DNA of 48,760 bases from Actinobacteria bacterium UBA4719 (GTDB lineage Bacteria; Actinomycetota; Actinomycetes; Actinomycetales; Dermatophilaceae), in assembly GCA_002404345.1 (NCBI GenBank), contig DHJN01000065.1, positions 8,891-57,650 of the forward strand, given 5' to 3'. The notes under the pieces were generated by a model. It was not told where the DNA came from, did not search any database, and saw only the letters and a program-made list of their open reading frames with translations. Numbering within the stretch: position 1 is the stretch's first letter; the number at the start of each line of letters is the position of its first letter. This document shows positions 41,650 through 48,760 of the stretch, piece after piece. The translations under genes and the position numbers were made by a program.

Positions 41650-43904
41650 CAGGCGACCTTTCCTCTGGGTGCGGTGGTGCCTCTGGGTGCGGTGGTGCCT
41701 CTGGGTGCGGTGGTGCCTCTGGGTGCGGTGGTGCCTCTGGGTGCGGTGATGCGGCTGCCTACGGCCTGGCTGAGCGAGGTGGCGGCGACCTCACCGAGGT
41801 CGAGGTGCTCGGCGCCGAGTGCGTCCGCCAGCTGCCGGCCCAGACCGAGACGCACCGTACCTGGTCCGCGAGCCTCGCAGTCGACCACCACGCTGCTGAC
41901 GCCGGTGCGGGCGAGGGAGGACGCCGCGCTCTGGGCGCGGCCGACGGCGTCGGGGCCGTTGGTGGCGCGACCGTCGGTGATGACCACGAGCAGCGGACGG
42001 CGGGTGGGGTCCTTCAGCGCCTCGACGCGCAGCACCTCACCGGCCGCGAGCAGCCCCTCGGCCAGCGGGGTGCGCCCGCCGGCCTGCAGGTGCCGCAACC
42101 GGGTGGCGGCCGCCTCGACGCTGGAGGTGGGAGGCAGTGCCACCGTCGCCTCCCGGCCGCGGAACGTCACCAGTCCCACCTTGTCGCGGCGCTGGTAGGC
42201 GTCGAGCAGCAGCGAGAGCACGGCGGTCTTCACCTCGCGCAGTCGCTGGCGCGCGGCCATGGACCCCGACGCGTCGACCACGAACAGGACGAGGTTGCCC
42301 TCGCGACCCTCACGAACGGGCAGGCGCACGTCGGAGGCCAGGACACGCAGCCCGGCGCCGCGTCGTCCGCGGGTCCTCTGGTGGGGTGCGGCAGCCGTCA
42401 GTGTCGCCAGCAGGTGTGGGCGACCACGCTCGCCGACCGCGGGACGGCGGGCACCGATCGTGTGGCCGGTGCTCGTCAGCGCGCGAGATCGCCGCCCGGC
42501 GACCCCCGCCCACTGCCCCCGGGCGGTGAGCAGCCGAGCGCGGTATGGCTCGCTCGGCTCGGCACCTTCGAGCTTCCGGGGCGCCACGCCGGCACCGCGG
42601 TCGGGTCTGTCGCTGTCGCCGTCGGGTCTGTCGGTGTCGCCGTCGGGTTTGTCGCTGTCAGCATTGCCGCCGTGCGCTTTGCCGCTCTGAGGTTCGCGGC
42701 TGTGAGGTTCGCGGCTGTGAGGTTCGCCGCTGTGAGGTTCGCTCCCGTCGGGTGGGCCGCCGTCGGTTGCGTCACCGGCGGAGACGTGAGTGTCGTCCGG
42801 GGGTGCGGGGCTGTCGGCGGGTGGGCTGTCGTCGGGCAGGGCGGGGTCGTCGGGCGGTTCGGGGTCGTCGGGCGGTGCGGCGGCGTCCAACGCCTGCTCT
42901 AGACGGTTCTCGTCCAGGCCGGGGGCGTCGAACGGGTCGCGACGGGCCCGGTGCGGCAGCGCCAGTCGCGCAGCGGCCCGCACGTCCTCGGTCTCGACGA
43001 CCCGGCGGCCGTGCCACGCGGCGTGCGCGATCGCTGCGCGCGCGGTGACCAGGTCGGCCCGCATGCCGTCGACGCCGAAGGCGGCACACACCTCGGCCAC
43101 CTGCCGCAGCGCACCGTCGGTGAGCACGACCTCGGGCAGCAGCGCCTGGGCCCGGGCGATCCGCTCGCCCAGCGCGGTCTCGTCGTCCGCCCAGCGCCCG
43201 GCGAAGGCCTCGGGGTCGGCCTCGAAAGACAGTCGGCGTTTGACCACGTTCACGCGGACGGCCGGGTCACGGCTGGCCGCCACCTCGACGGTCAGACCGA
43301 AGCGGTCGAGCAGCTGTGGCCGCAGCTCGCCCTCCTCGGGGTTCATCGTGCCGACGAGCACGAAGCGCGCTGCGTGCGAGGCCGAGACACCCTCTCGCTC
43401 GACGGTCGATCGTCCCATTGCGGCCGCGTCGAGCAGCACGTCGACCAGGTGGTCACCGAGCAGGTTGACTTCGTCGACATACAGCAGCCCTCGGTGAGCG
43501 GCGGCCAGCAGGCCGGGCTCGTAGGAGGTGATGCCCTCGGCGAGGGCCCGCTCCAGGTGCAGCGAGCCAAGCACGCGGTCCTCGGTGGCGCCCACTGGCA
43601 GCTCGACCAACCGGGCGGCGCGGGTGGAGGCGGGGGTTCCGCTGTCATGCACGCCATCGGGGCAGCGTGGGTCCGGCACCGCCGGGTCGCACGAGAAGCG
43701 GCAGCCATCGATCACCGCGACATCGGGCAGCAGGGTCGCGAGCGCGCGCACCATGGTCGACTTGGCGGTGCCTTTCTCGCCGCGTACCAGCACCCCGCCG
43801 ACGGCCGGTGACACCGCACACAGCTCGAGTGCCAGACGCAGGTCGTCGAGGCCGACGACCGCAGTGAACGGGTATCCCGCTGATGGTGAATCCGTGCGCC
43901 GCAT
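41649..43904 (-). CDS. ChlI/ChlD (CobS/CobT-like) fused AAA+ and VWA chelatase protein
   Basis: A 751-residue protein. The N-terminal AAA+ domain has [18 protein letters not shown] (Walker A, near 42), [20 protein letters not shown] (Walker B, near 138) and [23 protein letters not shown] long acidic, proline-rich linker (about 330-460) leads to a VWA domain with [18 protein letters not shown] (MIDAS) near 550. Magnesium and cobalt chelatases use such I/D subunits to drive a large CobN or ChlH subunit, absent here. The linker contains 15- and 21-bp tandem repeats, and the C-terminus is (TAPRGT)5 from 18-bp repeats. The ATG at 43904 has AAGGGG upstream and lies behind a cobalamin riboswitch. 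It is the first gene of the operon. Confidence 0.9.
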   Translation of the reverse strand: MRRTDSPSAGYPFTAVVGLDDLRLALELCAVSPAVGGVLVRGEKGTAKSTMVRALATLLPDVAVIDGCRFSCDPAVPDPRCPDGVHDSGTPASTRAARLVELPVGATEDRVLGSLHLERALAEGITSYEPGLLAAAHRGLLYVDEVNLLGDHLVDVLLDAAAMGRSTVEREGVSASHAARFVLVGTMNPEEGELRPQLLDRFGLTVEVAASRDPAVRVNVVKRRLSFEADPEAFAGRWADDETALGERIARAQALLPEVVLTDGALRQVAEVCAAFGVDGMRADLVTARAAIAHAAWHGRRVVETEDVRAAARLALPHRARRDPFDAPGLDENRLEQALDAAAPPDDPEPPDDPALPDDSPPADSPAPPDDTHVSAGDATDGGPPDGSEPHSGEPHSREPHSREPQSGKAHGGNADSDKPDGDTDRPDGDSDRPDRGAGVAPRKLEGAEPSEPYRARLLTARGQWAGVAGRRSRALTSTGHTIGARRPAVGERGRPHLLATLTAAAPHQRTRGRRGAGLRVLASDVRLPVREGREGNLVLFVVDASGSMAARQRLREVKTAVLSLLLDAYQRRDKVGLVTFRGREATVALPPTSSVEAAATRLRHLQAGGRTPLAEGLLAAGEVLRVEALKDPTRRPLLVVITDGRATNGPDAVGRAQSAASSLARTGVSSVVVDCEARGPGTVRLGLGRQLADALGAEHLDLGEVAATSLSQAVGSRITAPRGTTAPRGTTAPRGTTAPRGTTAPRGKVA
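41662..41751. repeat. Five 18-bp tandem units at the chlI/D-cobO junction
   Basis: Units CCTCTGGGTGCGGTGGTG at 41662, 41680, 41698, 41716 and 41734 (last one slightly changed) encode (TAPRGT)n at the C-terminus of the chelatase protein, ending a few codons before its stop. Confidence 0.95.
42601..42750. repeat. 21-bp and 15-bp tandem repeats in the chelatase linker
   Basis: Three 21-bp units at 42601, 42622 and 42643 encode (DRPDGDS)n. Separately, units like GGTTCGCGGCTGTGA at 42691, 42706 and 42721, with degenerate flanks to 42750, encode (SREPH)n. Both lie in the hydrophilic linker between AAA+ and VWA domains. Confidence 0.9.
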
Positions 43905-43994
43905 GGGCGAACCCCTTGTCGTCCTACGGGTGTCCGCGCCCGTCGCCGGTCAGTGTCGAGCAAGGCGCCGGTCGACTGGGTCTACGGCGCTGAG

Positions 43995-44205
43995 CACGTG
44001 ACGGCAGGGAATGTCCTGGCTCCCAAATCCCGGCGCCTGGTCGACGCCGATCGCGACCCCCGGCCTTCCCGGCTCCCGTCCTGGGGGACGAGCGTCAGTG
44101 GCACACGAGGGAGGATCGCTCCTCGGTCACAGTGGCGGGACCGCCCCAGAATCCCGACCTGCCCTTTCGGGCTTGCCGGTCACCGGTGTTCCTCCGCTAC
44201 CGTCG
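43995..44205 (-). ncRNA. Cobalamin riboswitch upstream of the B12 operon
   Basis: Read on the minus strand, the segment begins with GGAACACCGGTGACCGGC, passes GGTCCCGCCACTGTGACC, whose GCCACTGT is the B12 box (44129-44136), and ends with GAGCCAGGACATTCCCTGCC (44001-44020), matching the conserved 3' AGxCxGGAxACCTGCC element. The 90 nt between it and the ATG at 43904 contain the ribosome site AAGGGG and GC-rich segments that could switch its access. It should repress the operon when adenosylcobalamin is plentiful. Confidence 0.87.
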
Positions 44206-44211
44206 CGGCCG

Positions 44212-44217
44212 AGTATA
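44212..44217 (-). promoter_or_regulatory. -10 box for the riboswitch-B12 operon transcript
   Basis: TATACT on the minus strand lies just upstream of the riboswitch, leaving about 7 nt to its 5' end. No convincing -35 was found. Confidence 0.45.
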
Positions 44218-44256
44218 TGGCACAGCCAGCCGCCCGGCGGTAGATCACCGGCGGGC

Positions 44257-44262
44257 TATTCT
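44257..44262 (+). promoter_or_regulatory. -10 box for the gene at 44270
   Basis: TATTCT lies 7 nt before the ATG with no ribosome site, suggesting a leaderless message. It is back to back with the B12 operon promoter. Confidence 0.5.
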
Positions 44263-44269
44263 GACCGGT

Positions 44270-44692
44270 ATGCGCCGGTACCCGTTCGTTCCGGCTTCAA
44301 CGGCCGACTTGCAGACCGGCGACCTGTGGACCGTGCCCCTCAAGGGGGGCGACCTCGCCGTTCTGCAGGTGCGCGGGCTCAAGACGTCCGGAGCAGGCGC
44401 CTACACCCATCTTGTGGCGGCGGTTGTGGACTGGCGTTCGCCGAACCTGCCGGTGGGTTACGACCTGCGCGGTCGTCGTGTGCTGATAGAGGGAGTCGTC
44501 AGGTTCGAAGTCTTCGCCCCTGGGCGCGCGGAGGTGTTCGGCAACAGCGACCAGATCGTGCCGCCGTGCGCCTGGTCGGAGGTTACCCGCGAGTTTGATG
44601 CTGGCACCCGCTCCGAGGTCTGGGCGTGGAAGAGCATCCGTCGGCGAGCCGAACAAGCACTCACTGAGGCGAGCCGAACAAGCACTCACTGA
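44270..44692 (+). CDS. Hypothetical protein with repeat-encoded C-terminus
   Basis: A 140-residue protein of no recognised family: RRYPFVPASTADLQTGDLWTVPL at the start, then beta-rich sequence LAVLQVRGLKTSGAGAYTHLVAAVVDW. No signal peptide or membrane helix is seen. Its last residues (EASRTSTH and before) come from the first units of a 25-bp tandem repeat, so the natural C-terminus may have been altered by the repeat. A leaderless start at 44270 is supported by a -10 box. It diverges from the B12 operon. Confidence 0.7.
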   Translation: MRRYPFVPASTADLQTGDLWTVPLKGGDLAVLQVRGLKTSGAGAYTHLVAAVVDWRSPNLPVGYDLRGRRVLIEGVVRFEVFAPGRAEVFGNSDQIVPPCAWSEVTREFDAGTRSEVWAWKSIRRRAEQALTEASRTSTH

Positions 44693-44743
44693 GGCGAGCC
44701 GAACAAGCACTCATTGAGGCGAGCCGAACAAGCACTCACTGAG
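44644..44743. repeat. Four tandem 25-bp units over a gene end
   Basis: Units beginning GCGAGCCGAACAAGCACTCA at 44644, 44669, 44694 and 44719; one carries a single base change. The array encodes the end of the upstream gene, provides its stop, and runs 51 bp beyond. It has the same unit length and copy number as the array at 7670 but a different sequence. Confidence 0.95.
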
Positions 44744-44776
44744 GCGCGCTAAGCGGGTCCCGCCCGTCTGGTCGGC

Positions 44777-45240
44777 TCAGCCATCAAGATCGATCCCGGA
44801 CAGGACACCTGCCGGTATGCCGCCAGCCGTTCGCCCTGCTCCCTGATCGCGCTGCTGAAGTCGACGCCTTGGTCCAAAGCTCGACGTGGACCCTGAAGTT
44901 CTTGCCGGACTTACCCGGCCGCCACATGCCGGCGATCTCGCCGTCAAGAAGGACGGCACCGGGTCGGCCGAGCACGGGCCACAGCGCCTTCGCCCGAGCC
45001 GGGTCTTCGACCAGCAGCGACCGGTCTCTCGCCTGCAGGAACAAGTCGAACGGCCGCGGATCGTCCAGACCATGACCAGCTCGTTCCCGGACAGCCCGGA
45101 CACGTCGACACCGCGGTTCGACAGCGCCCACCTCGCGCCGTCCGGACCCGTGTCCTGCACCCCGATGTCCAGGACGGTTGTGTCGGTCAACGTGACGACC
45201 CCCGGTCCAGCTGCTGAGCTCGCACCCGGAAAATGAGGAG
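44777..45240 (-). pseudogene. Winged-helix DNA-binding protein (AlkZ/YcaQ-like) remnant with internal deletion
   Basis: On the minus strand one frame gives [21 protein letters not shown] and LVMVWTIRG, matching the N-terminus of actinobacterial winged-helix proteins related to the AlkZ/YcaQ glycosylase. Directly after it, in another frame, comes [40 protein letters not shown] and [11 protein letters not shown], which is the C-terminus of the same family. The roughly 200 residues between are missing and the join is out of frame. No proper start codon is visible. The last part again shifts frame (GERLAAYR near 44800). The gene is dead. Confidence 0.72.
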
Positions 45241-45315
45241 CCGCGAACGCGTGACCGAGGTGATCATTGTCCCACGTTAAGGCCGCCCTGAGCTGCCGTG
45301 GGCTTCGGCTTGGCC

Positions 45316-45350
45316 CGGGTGTTGGCCGGGTGTTGGCCGGGTGTTGGCCG
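45316..45350. repeat. 11-bp tandem repeat between genes
   Basis: Three units of GGGTGTTGGCC and a partial fourth, in the non-coding region upstream of the acyltransferase gene. Confidence 0.9.
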
Positions 45351-45400
45351 ATCGCCGTTCCACTGATGTGAGTTGTGGGATTTTGGGTCGTGCATGGCTG

Positions 45401-45406
45401 TACGCT
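45401..45406 (+). promoter_or_regulatory. -10 box for the acyltransferase gene
   Basis: TACGCT lies 7 nt before the ATG at 45414, with no ribosome site, suggesting a leaderless message. Confidence 0.5.
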
Positions 45407-45413
45407 TCGGCGA

Positions 45414-47491
45414 ATGACCCTCACGCACCCGACCCCCATGGCCGGGGTCAGGGTGGACACGCGTAACAGGGGTGGCCTTCGCGCCGACATCCAAGCTCTG
45501 CGCGCGATCGCGGTGGGCGCGGTGATGCTGTTTCACCTCTGGCCCAACCGGCTGACCGGTGGCTATGTCGGCGTCGATGTGTTCTTCGCCATCAGCGGCT
45601 TTCTTATCACATCTCACCTGCTCGCCGAGATCGACGCAACCGGCCGCGTGAGGCCGGGCCGATTCTGGGCGCGCCGGGCAAAACGACTGGTGCCCGCGTC
45701 GACTCTGGTGCTGCTGCTGACGGCGCTGGGCGTCGTGACCTGGGTGCCGGAGTATCTCAGGCGCCAGTTCCTCGGCGAGATCATGGCCTCGACGGTCCAG
45801 GCGGAGAACTGGCTGCTTGCGCACAACATTGTGGACTACCTCGCCGACGGCAACACGCCGTCACCAACGCAGCATTTCTGGACGCTGTCGGCGGAGGAAC
45901 AGTTCTATGTTGCGCTGCCGCTGCTACTGCTGGCAGTGATCGCGCTGAACCGTGTCCTGCGCCTGGGTTGCCGGCGCATGATCCTGGCCGGGCTCATGCT
46001 TGCGGTCGCCTGCTCGCTCGGCTACTCGATCTGGCTCACGGCCACGACGCCGGGGGTGGCGTACTTCTCCACGCTGACCAGAGCCTGGGAGTTCGGTGCC
46101 GGGGCACTACTCGCATTCGCCGGAGCCGGCCGGCGCCTGCACCGCACGTTGCCGTGGCTCGGTGCGGCGGGCATCGTTGCGGCATGCGCCTTCTACGATG
46201 CCAAGACCCCGTTCCCGGGTGTTGCGGCGGCGCTGCCGGTCGTGGGAGCGATGGTTGTGATCTGGTCGGGACGGGGCTCGACGTTCGATCGCTTCGGTGC
46301 GCTGCCGCCGGTCGCGCTGCTCGGACGCGTCTCCTACGCCGCCTACCTGTGGCACTGGCCACTGATCGTGTTGCTGCCCTACGTCACGCACCGGTCGCTG
46401 GGCACGGTCGACAAAGTCGCGATCATCGCGGCCACGGTTTTGTTTGCGTGGCTGTCGACCACGTTCGTCGAGGACCCGATCCGGTTTCGGCCCCGACTGC
46501 TCGGCCAGCGGCGCCCGCTCGTGGTGGCGGCCTGGTCCGCGGCGGCGATGGCGCTCGTGGTCGTCTTTTCGGCCGCGGAGACGCATGGCCAGGTGGTCCG
46601 TGACAAGCAGCTCGCCCAGGAAGCGCATCAGATCGTTGCCGAGATGCCGGATTGTCTCGGCGCCCAAGCCATGGACCCTGCGCTCGCACCTTGTAATAAC
46701 CCCGATCTACACGGTGTCCTCGTCCCTGACCCGGCCCAGGCCAAGAGTGACGATGACAACAAGCCCGACTGCTGGGGTATGCAATCTGCCGGCGCACCGA
46801 AGGTCTGCCAACTCGGACCCCGGACGGGGTACCGCAAGCGCATCTTCGCCGTCGGCGATTCGCACAACAACACACTTATCGGCGTCTACCGCCGCATCGC
46901 CGAGCACAACAAATGGCGGATCGACGTCGCAGGCCACAGTGGCTGCTACCTCACCACGGCCCGCCAGTCGCAGCCTTCGGTCGAAGAGGAGAGAGACTGC
47001 ACTTCCTGGCGCGGCGGGGTCACGACCATAGCCCGCGAGGAGGGTACGACGCGATCATCGTTACCCATGCGAACCGTGACCGACCGGTCATTCCAGCTCC
47101 AGGTGAGACCACCGAGCGGGCGACGGTGCGCGGTCTGGTCGAGGCGTGGCGCAAACTGCCGGACGTACCGATCGTGGCGATCCGCGACAACCCGTCGATG
47201 CCGGCCAGCCTCCCGGGTTGCGTAGCCGAACACCGGGAGAGGGCTGCACAGGTATGCGCAGTGTCACGATCGAGGGGGCTCGCTAACTTCGATGGTCAGG
47301 GCGAGGGGGCGCGGCAAGTGCCCCGGGCACACCTGGTCGACATGACATCGTTCTACTGCACAGCCACGCTGTGCTCGCCGGTAGTTGGCAACGTCCTCGT
47401 CTACCGGGATCTCGCCCACATCACCGCGACGTACGCGGCGACGCTGTCGCCGTACATAGAGCGAAAAGTCGTCGCCGCGATCACACGCTAG
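45414..47491 (+). pseudogene. Acyltransferase-3/SGNH membrane protein, frameshifted
   Basis: The first frame (45414 to about 47040) has RADIQALRAIAVGAVMLFHL with the catalytic histidine, GGYVGVDVFFAISGFLIT and FWTLSAEEQFYVALPLL, then some ten membrane helices of an OafA-type O-acetyltransferase. A periplasmic SGNH hydrolase domain with IFAVGDSHNNTLIGVY follows. Near 47040, at a GAGGAGGGTACGA stretch, the frame breaks: the family sequence continues as GYDAIIVTHANRDRP one frame over and runs to 47491. Loss of one G from a G run explains it. It would O-acetylate a cell-surface glycan. A sequencing error at this spot would make it an intact gene of about 692 residues. Confidence 0.8.
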
Positions 47492-47498
47492 ACGGGTT

Positions 47499-48674
47499 CT
47501 AGTCAGGGAGGCCGGCGATGAGGCCCCAGGTGGCGAGTGCCCCCAACGTGCTGGTCCACTTGCCGTAGGCGGTGTAGTAGCCGACTGCCCAGGTTGTCTG
47601 TTCGTTGAGTGGGTACTCCTTGGCCGGCAGATCGCCGTTGATCGTGGGGTCCGACATGTTCCGCACGGCCGCCCAGTGCGGCGGGCTGTCGAGCTCGGCG
47701 CAGGCCAGTCCCAGGGCTGCATCGCCCATCTCCACCGCCGCTCCCTCCTTGTCCAGCCGGTTGGCGCTGGTGCCGTACTCGAAGTAGTCGGTCGTCAGGA
47801 TCGGGTGAAACTTCGGCATGTCCCGCCCGTCGAGACGGATCTGGGGTTGATTGCCAGGAGTGGTGATCGGATCACCGCTGAAACGGAATCGCTTGGTGGG
47901 CGGTGCGAATGGCGGCTCGGCGATCTCTGATGACAGAGTGCGCATGAGCCGCTCGGCATCGGTCAGACGATCGGTGGGCAGCACCCAGTCACTGTGAAAG
48001 CTCTGACCGTTGAAGGGTTCGTTACGGAACTCGTTCTGGCAGCGGAACTTGGCTGCCCGGGAGACGACCACGTCACCTAGGCCGAAGTTCTCATACACCG
48101 AACCGGCTGTTCCGATTGTCAGGACCAGTGTCGGCTTTGCCTCGGCAATGATCTGAAGAAAGAAGTCCTTGACCGGCAGAGTTGCCGTGCCGTCGCCCGT
48201 CTTCACGCCGTCCTGATTCAAGTGGAGCTCGGATTTCATGCACAGCACCCGTTTGGTTCCGACCTGGGTTGGCATGTAGCTGCCCAGCCGGCGCGCCTGG
48301 GCAGCCGGCGCGTGCGGACGGATCCTGGGCTGATACTTGTCGAAGTCTCGGGCGTACTTATGCCATTTATCCGGGCTGACCTCTGGTGTCAGAACATGGG
48401 CAAGACCGGAGACTTCATCGACCGTCCACGTGATCACTACGACGTCTGCCTCCGGCAATGGATCGTCCTCGCCGGGGGCGGGAGAGATGGGAGCCGGGGT
48501 TGGTTGGAGCCCGTCGGGAAACGCGATGGTGTGGTCGTGACCCAGATCAATCAGAGTGCGCGCAGGGTCGATTGTCGCAGTTATCGGATCCAGGCCTCGC
48601 GCCAACAGATAGCGCGCGATCTCTTTGCGATCCGGATGAGTGATGGTGGTCGATGTCGTATGTGAATCCGTCAT
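47499..48674 (-). CDS. Nucleoside phosphorylase superfamily-like protein
   Basis: A 391-residue protein. In its second half VLTIGTAGSVYENFGLGDVVVSRAAKF is the phosphorylase glycine-rich and phosphate-binding region, and AAVEMGDAALGLACAEL near 335 matches the nucleoside-binding VEMEA motif (here VEMGDA). WAAVRNMSDPTINGD follows as in the family (R-x-x-S-D). The first 60 residues and an insertion near 230-280 are unlike metabolic phosphorylases, so it belongs to a divergent branch; such proteins can occur in defence or signalling contexts. ATG at 48674 is chosen over 48713 because the longer form starts inside an upstream direct repeat. Its stop lies 7 bp from the acyltransferase stop. Confidence 0.7.
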   Translation of the reverse strand: MTDSHTTSTTITHPDRKEIARYLLARGLDPITATIDPARTLIDLGHDHTIAFPDGLQPTPAPISPAPGEDDPLPEADVVVITWTVDEVSGLAHVLTPEVSPDKWHKYARDFDKYQPRIRPHAPAAQARRLGSYMPTQVGTKRVLCMKSELHLNQDGVKTGDGTATLPVKDFFLQIIAEAKPTLVLTIGTAGSVYENFGLGDVVVSRAAKFRCQNEFRNEPFNGQSFHSDWVLPTDRLTDAERLMRTLSSEIAEPPFAPPTKRFRFSGDPITTPGNQPQIRLDGRDMPKFHPILTTDYFEYGTSANRLDKEGAAVEMGDAALGLACAELDSPPHWAAVRNMSDPTINGDLPAKEYPLNEQTTWAVGYYTAYGKWTSTLGALATWGLIAGLPD

Positions 48675-48675
48675 G

Positions 48676-48705
48676 GTGACCCCAATCGTTGAATGTGACC
48701 CCAAT
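48676..48705 (-). promoter_or_regulatory. Direct repeats upstream of the phosphorylase-like gene
   Basis: The 11-bp sequence GTGACCCCAAT occurs at 48676-48686 and 48695-48705, a spacing of 19 bp, immediately upstream of the ATG at 48674. Paired sites two helical turns apart suggest a protein-binding region. Confidence 0.45.
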
Positions 48706-48760
48706 TTTGGCAACGCAAAGTCGGCTCTCCTGTCATAACTGTGGACGGCTTCCTGTGTGA

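Noticed and set aside
30571..44743. Tandem repeats as traces of transposons
   Set aside because: Sequences differ at each locus, there are no terminal inverted repeats or transposase fragments, and coding units keep the frame.
47488..47502. Hairpin CTAGA-CGGGT-TCTAG between convergent stops as a terminator
   Set aside because: The stem is only 5 bp and contains the two stop codons; too weak to call a terminator.
1..48760. tRNA or rRNA genes
   Set aside because: No cloverleaf with a GGTTCRA-type T arm and CCA-side acceptor stem, and no rRNA segments, were found by eye; a covariance search would be decisive.

Overview
High-GC DNA with GTG and TTG starts, many leaderless-looking promoters and characteristic families (AlkB, MgtA-type mannosyltransferase, MptB-like GT-C enzyme, DUF5926, TMEM165-type transporter, ChlI/ChlD fusion) points to an actinobacterial chromosome. 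Family content resembles Micrococcales such as Intrasporangiaceae, but that placement is inference. No rRNA, tRNA, CRISPR array, insertion sequence or prophage was seen.

Layout. 1-1430: alkane hydroxylase alkB followed by a decayed rubredoxin gene. 1764-2949: a two-gene HTH/nucleotidyltransferase (toxin-antitoxin-like) cassette on the minus strand with an inverted repeat over its promoter. 3053-5332: two GT4 mannosyltransferase-type genes. 5464-17653: housekeeping and repair genes (nitronate monooxygenase, App1-like phosphatase, MFS pump, Fpg-like glycosylase, AAA ATPase, DEAD-box helicase, hydroxyisobutyryl-CoA hydrolase, a sigma factor/Ogt pair, a phosphodiesterase, an RsbW-like ATPase). 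17702-23904: DUF5926 gene and an envelope group (GT2, MptB-like mannosyltransferase, a large membrane protein with a phosphatase-like ectodomain, TMEM165 transporter). 24056-29573: GNAT, pheA, a SRPBCC protein, a lipid kinase, serS and a HAD phosphatase. 29554-43904: thirteen tightly overlapping minus-strand genes for cobalamin synthesis and cobalt uptake, preceded at 43995-44205 by a cobalamin riboswitch. 44270-48760: an unknown small gene, a deletion-decayed winged-helix gene, a frameshifted acyltransferase and a nucleoside-phosphorylase-like gene.

The B12 operon reads chlI/D, cobO, cobB, cobI, cobM, cbiD, cobL, cbiGH, ferredoxin, NiCoT, cobH, cbiX, cobC. It combines oxygen-independent markers (CbiX, CbiD, CbiG) with a ChlI/ChlD-type chelatase protein. 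No precorrin-6A reductase, cobN, cobD/cbiB, cobQ or nucleotide-loop genes are in the window.

The most unusual property of the window is its density of short tandem repeats. About sixteen loci are present. Those inside reading frames have units of 12, 15, 18, 21 or 27 bp, all multiples of three, and lie at N-termini, C-termini or linkers, often exactly at overlapping gene junctions. Units that are not multiples of three (11, 13, 25 bp) sit at gene ends or between genes. In cobL and the ferredoxin gene the repeat unit itself carries the start codon. A dispersed palindromic element of about 75 bp is found after fpg and after pheA.
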